This document shows, one piece after another, positions 8,957-17,416 of a DNA stretch of 64,000 bases. Position numbers and translations under genes: made by a program. Below the pieces are notes generated by a model. That model was not told the origin of the DNA. It was given only the letters and a program-made list of their open reading frames with translations, and searched no databases. Position 1 is the first letter of the stretch; every line of letters begins with the position of its first letter. This stretch comes from Lawsonella sp012842085 (GTDB taxonomy: Bacteria > Actinomycetota > Actinomycetes > Mycobacteriales > Mycobacteriaceae). Location: positions 361,658 through 425,657 of the forward strand of contig DAINXV010000002.1 of the NCBI GenBank assembly GCA_036749735.1, read 5' to 3'.

Positions 8957-10069
8957 ATGATTTTTGATAGCACTGTTCCCACGGGTGCGCCCTTACCCAA
9001 CACGTTTTATCAACGCTACGGGCAAAAGCTGACCTCTTCGGAGGCAATGGCTCTAGCAGTCACTATTGCGGACTACGCGCGTGGTTATAGCAGCCCCAAT
9101 CCACCGGTCGGAGCCGTCGTACTCGATGCTACGCAGCGGCTGGTGGGGTTAGGTATTACCCAACCCCCCGGTGGGAACCACGCGGAAATTGAAGCACTGC
9201 GTGAAGCCGGTGAAAATGCACGCGGGGGATCTGTCTATGTGACTTTGGAGCCTTGTAGCTCGCAGGGAAGAACAGGTCCCTGTTCAGTTGCTTTGCTGGC
9301 GGCTGGTATCAAAAATCTCTACTACGGAGTTTTGGACAACACTGTGGCCGAAGGGGGTGCAGAATATCTTCGCACCCACGGGATCACAGTTGTTCAAATG
9401 CACGACGAGGTGCAATCTAGTGTTGGGCTGCAGAGTTGGCTTCATCGGCTCAAAACTCAGAAACCCTTGATCACCGCTAAAATCGCGGCGACGATCGATG
9501 GCTTCTCAGCAGCCGCCGACGGAACAAGCCAATGGATAACTGGACCGGAGGCACGTGCAGACGGCCATATTGAGCGCAGCAGAGTTGATGCCATAGTTGT
9601 GGGGACAGGAACGCTCTTAGCGGATGATCCTTCCCTTACCGCCAGGGCCAATGACCAGCGCCTATATCCCCGTCAACCACTGCGGGTAATTATGGGTGAA
9701 CGGGAGCTGCCGGGCGAGAAAAACTTGGCAGAGTTGGGTCCGGATGTTTTCCATGTGCCGGAGGAGTTCAAGTGCTCACCCGCTATCCATATTCGCAGTC
9801 GAAGTTGGGAAAGAGCGCTAAGTTACTTTTCCCAATGGGAATTTAATAGTGTTTTGTTGGAAGGTGGACCACGCCTCATAGGCGACGCTTTAGCAGAGGA
9901 TATTGTGGATCGTGTGCTGTACTACGTAGCTCCCATGTTTTTGGGGCAGGGATTAGCGGCAGCAACCACTTCCAAGATTGCGACTCTGTCTGACAGTAGG
10001 CGTTTCACCATGTTGGAACACACGCAACTTGGTGAGGATCTAAAAATTACGATGGGGAGAGATGTTTAA
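8957..10069 (+). CDS. ribD: bifunctional diaminohydroxyphosphoribosylaminopyrimidine deaminase / 5-amino-6-(5-phosphoribosylamino)uracil reductase
   Basis: A 370-residue fusion performing two consecutive riboflavin steps. The deaminase domain (about residues 20-165) shows SPNPPVGAVVLD, the zinc-binding GGNHAEIEAL and EPCSSQGRTGPC. The reductase domain (about 170-370) shows TAKIAATIDGFSA, SQWITGPEARADGH and LLEGGPRLIGDAL, the NADPH-binding parts. I chose ATG 8957, 8 bases after the rpe stop; the open frame further upstream lies inside rpe. The stop overlaps the ribC start by one base. Confidence 0.95.
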   Translation: MIFDSTVPTGAPLPNTFYQRYGQKLTSSEAMALAVTIADYARGYSSPNPPVGAVVLDATQRLVGLGITQPPGGNHAEIEALREAGENARGGSVYVTLEPCSSQGRTGPCSVALLAAGIKNLYYGVLDNTVAEGGAEYLRTHGITVVQMHDEVQSSVGLQSWLHRLKTQKPLITAKIAATIDGFSAAADGTSQWITGPEARADGHIERSRVDAIVVGTGTLLADDPSLTARANDQRLYPRQPLRVIMGERELPGEKNLAELGPDVFHVPEEFKCSPAIHIRSRSWERALSYFSQWEFNSVLLEGGPRLIGDALAEDIVDRVLYYVAPMFLGQGLAAATTSKIATLSDSRRFTMLEHTQLGEDLKITMGRDV

Positions 10070-10680
10070 TGTTTACGGGACTTGTTGAGGAAATTGGCAC
10101 GGTAATTGACGTCACGCCAAATATGGGTGGTAGCGAAACAACCCGTCTAACAATTGAATGCTCCCTGGTTTTGGAAGGTACTCAACTGGGAGACTCGATT
10201 GCGGTTGACGGTGTGTGTTTAACCGTTGTTGATTATGAAAAATATGCCGAGAAACCGGGCGGGTTTTTCTATGCCGATGTAATGGGGGAGACGCTAAAAC
10301 TTACCACTGTGGGGGACTGGACGGCTGGCCGTTCTGTGAATCTGGAACGGGCAGTTGCTGTGGGGGACAGGTTGGGTGGGCACTTGGTTCAAGGCCACGT
10401 TGATACCTGCGGCGAAATAACTCGCATTAGCGATGACCATGTTGTGCGGGTAGCTCTCCCGCAGGCAGCGCATCGCTATGTCGCCTATAAGGGGTCAATT
10501 ACCCTCAATGGAATTTCGCTGACTGTTTCCCAGGTGGGGGACGACTGGTTGGAAGTCTCACTGATTCCGGAAACTTTGGAGCGGACGACACTTGGGGGCG
10601 CCAAAGTGGGGGACCGCATCAATATCGAGGTTGATGCGATCGCCAAGTATGTCGATCACCTTTTGCAGCCTTATAAGTAA
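10069..10680 (+). CDS. ribC: riboflavin synthase alpha chain
   Basis: A 203-residue enzyme condensing two 6,7-dimethyl-8-ribityllumazine molecules to riboflavin (called ribC or ribE depending on the organism). It starts with MFTGLVEEIGTV and has two lumazine-binding repeats, the first with SIAVDGVCLTV and GGHLVQGHVD, the second with SITLNGISLTV. The repeats match the family's duplicated barrel. The gene contains four copies of GTGGGGGAC encoding Val-Gly-Asp, part of the strand-biased oligomer discussed in the findings. Confidence 0.96.
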   Translation: MFTGLVEEIGTVIDVTPNMGGSETTRLTIECSLVLEGTQLGDSIAVDGVCLTVVDYEKYAEKPGGFFYADVMGETLKLTTVGDWTAGRSVNLERAVAVGDRLGGHLVQGHVDTCGEITRISDDHVVRVALPQAAHRYVAYKGSITLNGISLTVSQVGDDWLEVSLIPETLERTTLGGAKVGDRINIEVDAIAKYVDHLLQPYK

Positions 10681-10739
10681 TACCCGTCGCTCACCTGGCT
10701 TTCTAAGAGCTTATTAAACATTTTCGAGGGAATGGGCCA

Positions 10740-10770
10740 TACTATTAGAAAGCAAGTTGGCAGTGCCAAC
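10740..10770 (+). promoter_or_regulatory. candidate promoter with palindromic operator or hairpin ahead of ribB
   Basis: A 107-base gap separates ribC from ribB. TACTAT at 10740-10745 is a plausible -10 box. Just downstream, GTTGGCA-G-TGCCAAC (10756-10770) is a perfect inverted repeat with 7-base arms, placed roughly at +4 to +18 of the predicted transcript. It could be a repressor site or a short leader hairpin. It does not resemble an FMN riboswitch, which is far longer. Confidence 0.45.
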
Positions 10771-10787
10771 ACGAGCAGGAGCGAATA

Positions 10788-11426
10788 ATGTCATTGTCGA
10801 ATGATCTCGATCCTATTGATTCAGCGATAGTAGCTTTCCAACAGGGAAAGTCAGTTGTAGTTGTAGACGCTGACAATCGGGAAAACGAGGGTGACTTAAT
10901 TTTTCCTGCCCAATTCGCAACGCCCGAGCTACTTGCTTTCATGATCCGATACACGTCCGGATACATTTGCGTGGGCATGGATAGTGACTTGTGCGATCGA
11001 CTTAACCTGCCTTTGATGTGGTCAAATTCCGAAGACCCGCGGAAAACCGCTTACACCGTATCTGTTGATGCCTCAGACGGCACCACCACCGGCATTTCAG
11101 CTAAAGACCGTGCATTGACGATTGCTAAGCTGGCTGATCCGAACGCTCAACCAAGTGATTTTCAACGGCCTGGTCATGTTCTTCCGCTCCGTGCCGAGGC
11201 TGGTGGGGTTCTTGCTCGTGCGGGACACACTGAAGCGTCCGTTGATTTGGCTCGACTGGCAGGTCTTTCGCCAGCGGGGGCACTGTGTGAAATCGTGTCG
11301 GAGGAAGATCCCACCACCATGGCTCGCCGGGATGAACTTCGAAAGTGGTCTAACACTCATGGCATCCCCATGGTGAGCATTGAAGATCTGATCGAATGGC
11401 GCCGCATTCACGATCCGCGGCAATAG
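10788..11426 (+). CDS. ribB: stand-alone 3,4-dihydroxy-2-butanone 4-phosphate synthase (extra copy)
   Basis: A 212-residue RibB enzyme that makes the four-carbon riboflavin precursor from ribulose 5-phosphate. Metal-binding and catalytic motifs are intact: DADNRENEGDLIF (about residues 30-42), FMIRYTSGYICVGM, RPGHVLPLRA, RAGHTEASVDLARLAG and CEIVSEEDP. It resembles the N-terminal half of the next gene, roughly 70% identical by eye, so it looks like a tandem duplicate that has diverged (for example LPLMWSNSEDP instead of LPAMVAHTEDP). Nothing suggests it is broken. It has its own candidate promoter. Confidence 0.93.
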   Translation: MSLSNDLDPIDSAIVAFQQGKSVVVVDADNRENEGDLIFPAQFATPELLAFMIRYTSGYICVGMDSDLCDRLNLPLMWSNSEDPRKTAYTVSVDASDGTTTGISAKDRALTIAKLADPNAQPSDFQRPGHVLPLRAEAGGVLARAGHTEASVDLARLAGLSPAGALCEIVSEEDPTTMARRDELRKWSNTHGIPMVSIEDLIEWRRIHDPRQ

Positions 11427-11468
11427 CAAGTACTATGAAAGCAGTAAAAGCTTGAGGAGAGCCCATTC

Positions 11469-12764
11469 GTGATCACATTCGATAGCATTGAGCAGGCCAT
11501 TGCCGACATTCGTGCAGGCAAACCGGTTGTTGTTGTCGATGACGAAAATCGGGAAAACGAAGGTGACCTGATTTTTGCCGCCGAAAAAGCGACACCTGAA
11601 TTGGTCGCATTTATGATTCGCTATACATCCGGCTACATCTGCGTAGGGATGGAAGGCGAAATTTGCGACCGGCTACATCTTCCCGCCATGGTCGCCCATA
11701 CGGAAGATCCGCGTAAAACCGCATACACAATTTCTGTAGATGCCTCCCACGGTGTCACCACCGGGATCTCTGCTCATGATCGCGCTGTGACGATCCGTAC
11801 TTTGGCTGACCCAGAAGCAACTCCTCGTAGCTTGATTCGTCCTGGCCATGTGCTGCCACTTCGCGCCGTGCCGGGTGGCGTGTTGATGCGTGCGGGCCAC
11901 ACTGAGGCGGGGGCAGATTTGGCTCGACTGGCCGGTCTTTCCCCAGCCGGTGCGCTCTGTGAAATTGTGTCGGAAGAGGATCCGACTCAGATGGCGCGTG
12001 CCCTGGAACTCCGCAAATGGGCTAATAAACACGGCTTGTCGATGATCTCCATCGAAGACTTAATGGCGTGGCGTCGCAAAAACGAGAAGCTTGTTGAGCG
12101 CGTGACGGACGCCAAGCTCCCCACCGAGTTCGGGGAATTTAGAGCCTATGGCTACCGGTCGCTGCTTGATAACCAAGAGCATTTGGCTCTCGTCAAAGGT
12201 GATATTGCGGCACAAGGTGGCGAAGATATTCTCGTTCGAGTGCATTCGGAGTGCCTCACCGGGGATGTTTTCGGGTCTACGCGCTGCGACTGCGGACCGC
12301 AATTGCACCACAGCCTGGACATGATCAATTCTGAAGGCCGCGGCGTGGTGCTGTATATGCGTGGCCATGAAGGACGCGGTATCGGTTTACTAAATAAGCT
12401 TCGTGCCTACCATTTGCAGGACGAAGGCGCGGACACTGTAGACGCTAACTTGAAACTTGGTTTGCCCGCGGACGCCCGCGAGTATTCCTCCGCTGCACAG
12501 ATTCTTTACGATCTGGGTGTGCGGTCCATGAAGCTATTGACCAATAATCCAACCAAGCGGGAAGGCCTGGAAGGATACGGCGTGGCAATTACTGGCCGAG
12601 CTCTACTCCCGTTAGACGTCACTGAGGAGAATCTGAATTACCTGCGCACCAAGCGCGATCGCATGGGCCATAAGCTCGAGCAACTCGACGAAGCGATTGA
12701 AACAGTGACAGCAACTTCCGCTTGGATTGAGCACGACACTCATCGCGCTTCACACCACAACTAA
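11469..12764 (+). CDS. ribBA: bifunctional 3,4-dihydroxy-2-butanone 4-phosphate synthase / GTP cyclohydrolase II
   Basis: A 431-residue fusion. Residues 1-205 are RibB, with DDENRENEGDLIF, RPGHVLPLRA and RAGHTEAGADLARL. Residues 206-400 are GTP cyclohydrolase II, with VHSECLTGDVFGSTRCDCG supplying three zinc-binding cysteines and YMRGHEGRGIGL carrying catalytic residues. It therefore supplies both entry points of riboflavin synthesis. GTG start at 11469 follows GAGGAG (11454-11459). This is the copy found in other Mycobacteriales at this position. Confidence 0.96.
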   Translation: MITFDSIEQAIADIRAGKPVVVVDDENRENEGDLIFAAEKATPELVAFMIRYTSGYICVGMEGEICDRLHLPAMVAHTEDPRKTAYTISVDASHGVTTGISAHDRAVTIRTLADPEATPRSLIRPGHVLPLRAVPGGVLMRAGHTEAGADLARLAGLSPAGALCEIVSEEDPTQMARALELRKWANKHGLSMISIEDLMAWRRKNEKLVERVTDAKLPTEFGEFRAYGYRSLLDNQEHLALVKGDIAAQGGEDILVRVHSECLTGDVFGSTRCDCGPQLHHSLDMINSEGRGVVLYMRGHEGRGIGLLNKLRAYHLQDEGADTVDANLKLGLPADAREYSSAAQILYDLGVRSMKLLTNNPTKREGLEGYGVAITGRALLPLDVTEENLNYLRTKRDRMGHKLEQLDEAIETVTATSAWIEHDTHRASHHN

Positions 12765-12835
12765 GAAACAAGCTCTACATTTAGTGCACCAAACAGTAAG
12801 CTGTGTGCTGAGAACGTGTTTTCAAGGAGTGGATA

Positions 12836-13309
12836 ATGGCTTCTGATGGTCGCCCAGGTATTGCTGACATTAAAGCTGAGGGTATGCGCGTAGGCATTGT
12901 GGCTGCACAATGGAACGGCGAACTATGCGAACAGATGTTAACCCGTGCTGTTGCTGTCGCGGAAGAAGCTGGCGCTACGGTAGACGTTGCTCGTGTCGCA
13001 GGCTCTATTGAACTGCCGGTGGTTGCTCAACAATTCGCGAAAACACATGATGCAGTAGTCGCTATTGGTGTCGTAATCAGGGGAGATACTGCCCACTTTG
13101 ATTACGTGTGCCAGTCTGTCACTGATGGTTTGACGCGCGTAGCCTTGGACGAATCCACCCCCGTTGGCAATGCTGTTCTTACCGTTGATACTCATGAGCA
13201 AGCAGTAGATCGCGCAGGTTTCCCGGATTCTGTCGAAGACAAAGGTGGGGAAGCTACGTTTGCTGCCCTTGAGGTAGCGTCAGAGCTTGCTCGTCTGCGT
13301 AGTCTCTAA
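12836..13309 (+). CDS. ribH: 6,7-dimethyl-8-ribityllumazine synthase
   Basis: A 157-residue subunit of the icosahedral or pentameric lumazine synthase, the penultimate riboflavin enzyme. It carries VGIVAAQWNGELC at the N-terminus, the RVAGSIELPVVAQQFA segment, VAIGVVIRGDTAHFDYVC with the catalytic His, and PVGNAVLTVDTHEQAVDRAG. AAGGAG stands 7 bases before the ATG. It closes the riboflavin cluster; the uvrC ATG follows 8 bases after its stop. Confidence 0.95.
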   Translation: MASDGRPGIADIKAEGMRVGIVAAQWNGELCEQMLTRAVAVAEEAGATVDVARVAGSIELPVVAQQFAKTHDAVVAIGVVIRGDTAHFDYVCQSVTDGLTRVALDESTPVGNAVLTVDTHEQAVDRAGFPDSVEDKGGEATFAALEVASELARLRSL

Positions 13310-13317
13310 ACCACGCT

Positions 13318-15252
13318 ATGGGCGACCCGCAATCCTTTCGTCCAGCTCCCGGAACTATTCCGACTAGCCCGGGGGTTTACCGTTTTCGCGATAAAAACGG
13401 CCGGGTCATTTATGTCGGAAAAGCAAAAAATTTACGTAATCGATTAAATTCCTATTTTGTTTCTCTTCAGAATATTCGGCCGCTTTCGCGCCAAATGCTG
13501 AAGCAAGCTGCTGATGTTGACTGGACAGTGGTGAGCAACGAGGGAGAGGCTTTACAGCTCGAGTGGACCTGGATTCAGCAGTTCGAACCTCGTTTCAATG
13601 TGCAGTTTCGGGATGACAAGAGTTATCCCCTTTTGGCTCTCAGTACTGCTGAAGAGTACCCACGGATGTGGGTTTATCGTGGAAAACGCCGCAAAAACGT
13701 GCGCTATTTTGGTCCCTATTCAAAAGTGGGTGCCTTGCGGGAGACTGTTGATTTGCTGGCGAAAGTGTTTCCTATCCGCACCTGCACTAACGGAGTAATG
13801 CGGAGACACGCTGCCTTAGGGCGACCGTGCCTTCTGGGATATATCGACAAATGCTCAGCTCCCTGCGTGGAAGCAATTTCCAAAGAAGCGTATGACGAAT
13901 TAGTCGACAACTGTATTGCTTTTTTGAGCGGTCGTGATGCGGAAGTCGCCGCTGTTATCGAGGAAATGATGCAGAAGGCGGCCGCGGACTTGGATTTTGA
14001 ACGTGCTGCCCGTCTGCGCGACCAGCTGGATGCGCTCGACGCTGTGTTGGAAAAACAAACAGTAGTTTTGGACGAATCCATGGACGCTGATGTTATCGGT
14101 ATTTTTACTGATGAAATTGAAGCTTCCGTGCAGCTATTCAAGGTTCGCAGTGGCCGTATTAAGGGACAACAAGGTTGGGTTGTTTCGAAAACAGGGGAGT
14201 CTGATCAGGGGGAGTGGGCTGACGGCCACAAAGATCCTGCTTTGCCTTTTGTGACCGAGAGTTTTCTCCAGCAGTATTACGACACCCATCAAGATGAAGT
14301 GCCGCCCCTCATTTTGGTTCCTGCTTTGCCTCCACATCATGCGGAATTAACGCAACAGTTGACCGCGTTTCGGGGATTTAATGTAGAAATTCGTAATCCG
14401 CAGCGCGGCGATAAATGCCGCCTACTGGAGACAGTAACCGCGAATGCTAAAGAGTCGTTGCGTCAACATAAGTTGAAACGTTCTTCGGACCTTACCGCCC
14501 GTTCTGCCGCCTTGGAAGAGCTGCAAACCTATTTGGGTATGGACGAGCCCCCGTTACGCATTGAGTGCACAGATATTAGCCATCTGCAAGGAACCGACGT
14601 GGTTGCGTCCTTGGTGGTTTTTGAGGATGGTTTACCCAAAAAATCTGATTACCGCACTTACATTATTAGGGAAGCGGCAGGTGACGGCAGGTCAGATGAT
14701 GTTGCTTCAATCGCGGAAGTAACCCAACGGCGTTTTAAGCATTTTGACCAAAATCCACGGGCAGTACCCACTAATGAAGGCGACATTGCAGGCGCCACAG
14801 ACAAACCAACGAGGTTTGCTTATCCTCCGAACCTATTTGTGGTGGACGGCGGTGCACCGCAGGTGAATGCAGCCGCTAAAGTGCTTTCTGATATGGGCAT
14901 TTCCGAAGTTACCGTCATTGGGTTGGCGAAACGGTTGGAAGAAATATGGGTACCCAACCAGCAGTATCCGCTGATTCTTCCGCGCGACTCGGAAGCGCTC
15001 TACCTGTTGCAGCGGGTACGGGATGAATCCCACCGCAAAGCTATTGATTTTCATCGCCGTCGCCGCAGTAAATCAATGCTTGAATCTGAGCTGGACAACA
15101 TTAAAGGCATCGGGAAAAAGCGTCAACACGCTCTTCGTAAGCATTTTGGCTCCTTAGCCAAATTAAAAAAGGCTTCCATCGAAGAGATAGCTGAAGTCCC
15201 CGGTTTTGGGGCGGTCCGCGCTAAAGAATTATTTCGCGCTCTTCACCAATAA
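13318..15252 (+). CDS. uvrC: excinuclease ABC subunit C
   Basis: A 644-residue nucleotide-excision repair nuclease that cuts both sides of a lesion. The N-terminal GIY-YIG domain shows SPGVYRFRDKNGRVIYVGKAKNL (residues 17-39, split here across the motif), followed by a Cys cluster near CTNGVMRR and CLLGYIDKCSAPC, a UVR domain (DLDFERAARLRDQL, about 222-235), the RNase H-like C-terminal nuclease (ECTDISHLQGTDVVAS, VDGGAPQV), and tandem helix-hairpin-helix motifs at the end (IKGIGKKRQHAL, VPGFGAVRAKEL). Length and order are normal. Confidence 0.95.
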   Translation: MGDPQSFRPAPGTIPTSPGVYRFRDKNGRVIYVGKAKNLRNRLNSYFVSLQNIRPLSRQMLKQAADVDWTVVSNEGEALQLEWTWIQQFEPRFNVQFRDDKSYPLLALSTAEEYPRMWVYRGKRRKNVRYFGPYSKVGALRETVDLLAKVFPIRTCTNGVMRRHAALGRPCLLGYIDKCSAPCVEAISKEAYDELVDNCIAFLSGRDAEVAAVIEEMMQKAAADLDFERAARLRDQLDALDAVLEKQTVVLDESMDADVIGIFTDEIEASVQLFKVRSGRIKGQQGWVVSKTGESDQGEWADGHKDPALPFVTESFLQQYYDTHQDEVPPLILVPALPPHHAELTQQLTAFRGFNVEIRNPQRGDKCRLLETVTANAKESLRQHKLKRSSDLTARSAALEELQTYLGMDEPPLRIECTDISHLQGTDVVASLVVFEDGLPKKSDYRTYIIREAAGDGRSDDVASIAEVTQRRFKHFDQNPRAVPTNEGDIAGATDKPTRFAYPPNLFVVDGGAPQVNAAAKVLSDMGISEVTVIGLAKRLEEIWVPNQQYPLILPRDSEALYLLQRVRDESHRKAIDFHRRRRSKSMLESELDNIKGIGKKRQHALRKHFGSLAKLKKASIEEIAEVPGFGAVRAKELFRALHQ

Positions 15253-15326
15253 ATCTGGCAAACTAGAAGTATCAATAGTCGCTACGATTCTTAATTTGCA
15301 GTCTCATGAAGGAGCAAGAAGCGTCG

Positions 15327-16196
15327 ATGTCTGCTAATCCTATGCAGATCGTTCCGATTACCGGCATGTCCGGTGCTGGCCGAGGTACCGCCGCTCGTGT
15401 TTTAGAAGAATTTGGTTGGTATGTGGTTGATAACCTGCCGCTTGAACTTATTGTGCGCACGGCAGAAATCACTCAGAATTCGAAACGCGAAATCAATCGG
15501 TTGGCGATTGTTACAGATGTGCGGTCGCAAAACTTTTCCGGATCTTTAGATTTTGTTGTCACCGAACTGCAATCACGGGGCTGGTCGGCTCGCGTATTGT
15601 TTTTGGACGCGTCGGACGAGGTACTTATTCGCCGCTATAACCAGCTTCGACGGACGCACCCGCTGCAAGATAAGAGGCCTTTAGAAGAGGGGATTAAGGA
15701 CGAGCGTGTTCTGCTAGCTGATCTTAAGAACCACGCCGATGTCGTCATTGACACGTCGCGATTAAGCACTAATAAACTGCGTGAGCGTTTGGCCGGGTTT
15801 AGAGCGCCCGGGGACAAGGGACTCGACATTATTGTGGAGTCCTTCGGGTTTAAGTACGGCATTCCACTCGACGCAGACTTTGTTATTGATATGCGCTTTC
15901 TGCCAAACCCATATTGGGTGCCGACGCTGCGTCCCCACACCGGCCAACACAGTGACGTTCAGGACTACGTGCTCAATAATGACGAAGCCGAGGCTTTTAT
16001 TAGCAGTTTTTGCAAAATGATTGAGATTGCAACAGCTGGTTACCGCACTGAAGGTAAAGCCTATGTGCTTATTGGTGTTGGCTGCACCGGAGGAAAGCAT
16101 CGTTCGGTTGCGACTACTATCGAGCTAGGGCGCCGTTTCAAGGAATTGATTGACGCTAATATCACTGTTGTTCATAGAGATTTAGGACGGGAATAA
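15327..16196 (+). CDS. rapZ: RapZ-family nucleotide-binding protein
   Basis: A 289-residue P-loop protein. I chose ATG 15327, 12 bases after AAGGAG, giving MSANPMQIVPITGMSGAGRG; the frame is also open to an ATG at 15306 that overlaps the ribosome site. The P-loop GMSGAGRGTA has Arg at the usual Lys position, as in other actinobacterial members. The C-terminal domain has VGCTGGKHRSV, the conserved ligand-binding loop. In E. coli RapZ senses glucosamine-6-phosphate; the actinobacterial role is not well defined. It is followed directly by whiA, without the usual intervening yvcK. Confidence 0.9.
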   Translation: MSANPMQIVPITGMSGAGRGTAARVLEEFGWYVVDNLPLELIVRTAEITQNSKREINRLAIVTDVRSQNFSGSLDFVVTELQSRGWSARVLFLDASDEVLIRRYNQLRRTHPLQDKRPLEEGIKDERVLLADLKNHADVVIDTSRLSTNKLRERLAGFRAPGDKGLDIIVESFGFKYGIPLDADFVIDMRFLPNPYWVPTLRPHTGQHSDVQDYVLNNDEAEAFISSFCKMIEIATAGYRTEGKAYVLIGVGCTGGKHRSVATTIELGRRFKELIDANITVVHRDLGRE

Positions 16197-17183
16197 TTGT
16201 CACTGACTGCCAGTATCAAAGACGAATTAGCTCACGTTGCAGCGTCGAAGCGAGATCCGCTTGAAGCGGAAATAGCTACACTGCTGCGTTTTGTTTGTTC
16301 GATGAAGCCGGTCGGCAATGAACTCGTTATTGAAGCTGAAGTCGATACCGAAGATATTGCACTGCGGATAGTGCGAGCAATCGATCATCTTTACCACTAC
16401 TCCGTGGAACTAAATATTTTGGGTTCCGGAGCCGGAAAACCACGCCGATACTTGCTTCGCATGGAGGACCATGGTGCGGATATCGCACGTCGTTTAGGTT
16501 TGCTGGATCGCAGGGGAGCACCCGTCAAGGGCATTCCGGCCGCTGTGGTTGGGGGGACTAAGGAAGATTCTGCCGCTGCTTGGCGGGGTGCATTTATGGC
16601 TCACGGCTCGGTGACGGAGCCGGGGCGGTCATACAATTTGGAACTTACTTGTCCTTGCCCAGAAGCAGCATTAGCGATGGTGGGGGCTGCTCGTCGGCTT
16701 GGTATTACGGCTAAGAGTCGACAAGTGCGGGGTGCCGATCGCGTGGTTTTGCGTGATTCGGAACAAATCGGCCAATTGTTGCTTGCGATGGGGGCACCGG
16801 AAGCGCGCGAAGTGTGGGAAAAGCAACGTAAGCGGCGGGAAGTGCGTGCCAATGCGAATCGCTTAGCGAATTTTGATGATGCTAACCTGCGGCGCTCGGC
16901 TCGCGCCGCAGTAGCTTCGGCAGCTCGCGTGGAACGCGCTATTGAGATTTTGGGCGATGAGATTCCAGAGCATTTGCATGCAGCAGGACTGTTGCGTTTG
17001 GAATACCGCCAGGCTTCCTTAGAGGAACTTGGTCGGCTGGCGGAACCGCCTATGACGAAGGATGCCATTGCTGGACGGATTAGACGCTTGCTGTCTTTGG
17101 CAGATCGCCGGGCAGAAGAACTCGGGGTTCCAGATACCGAAACCGCAGCCGTAAAACGCAATCCTGACCTTTTGGATTTGTGA
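16197..17183 (+). CDS. whiA: WhiA-type transcriptional regulator
   Basis: A 328-residue regulator starting at TTG immediately after the rapZ stop. The N-terminal half is a LAGLIDADG homing-endonuclease-like fold without nuclease activity (SLTASIKDELAHV at the start), and the C-terminal half is a helix-turn-helix with HLHAAGLLRLEYRQASLEELGRL and MTKDAIAGRIRRL. In Streptomyces WhiA acts with WhiB in sporulation and division; in non-sporulating relatives it is linked to division and cell-cycle control. Translation is probably coupled to rapZ because no ribosome site other than those inside rapZ is visible. Confidence 0.92.
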   Translation: MSLTASIKDELAHVAASKRDPLEAEIATLLRFVCSMKPVGNELVIEAEVDTEDIALRIVRAIDHLYHYSVELNILGSGAGKPRRYLLRMEDHGADIARRLGLLDRRGAPVKGIPAAVVGGTKEDSAAAWRGAFMAHGSVTEPGRSYNLELTCPCPEAALAMVGAARRLGITAKSRQVRGADRVVLRDSEQIGQLLLAMGAPEAREVWEKQRKRREVRANANRLANFDDANLRRSARAAVASAARVERAIEILGDEIPEHLHAAGLLRLEYRQASLEELGRLAEPPMTKDAIAGRIRRLLSLADRRAEELGVPDTETAAVKRNPDLLDL

Positions 17184-17416
17184 AAGATTCGTAAGAATTA
17201 CTCACGTAGAATGCAACTTTTATCAAAATTTGCTTCTACTAAGCAATTGTTGCCATACTAGTTTTTGTGTCTTTCGTCACAATCGAATCTTGTGACCTGC
17301 GATTCTTGGGTTCAACAGAATTCATAAATCGCGATTTCGATGACTAACCACTATTCTTAATAACGTTGTTGAAAAAGACATCACCGAATTTCAATCCACT
17401 ATTTAAGGAGCTTAAT
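17184..17416 (+). promoter_or_regulatory. gap leader region with two perfect palindromes
   Basis: This 233-base gap precedes gap and holds no gene. TACTAG at 17256-17261 is a possible -10 box. Downstream lie GTCACAA-N7-TTGTGAC (17276-17296) and AAATCGCGATTT (17326-17337), both perfect inverted repeats. A TATTCT at about 17352 could be a second -10. Relatives control gap through several carbon-metabolism regulators, but neither palindrome is an obvious match to a motif I can name with certainty. Confidence 0.5.

Noticed and set aside
8941..8960. FMN riboswitch ahead of ribD
   Set aside because: Only 8 bases separate rpe and ribD, and no RFN-element sequence is seen before ribB either.
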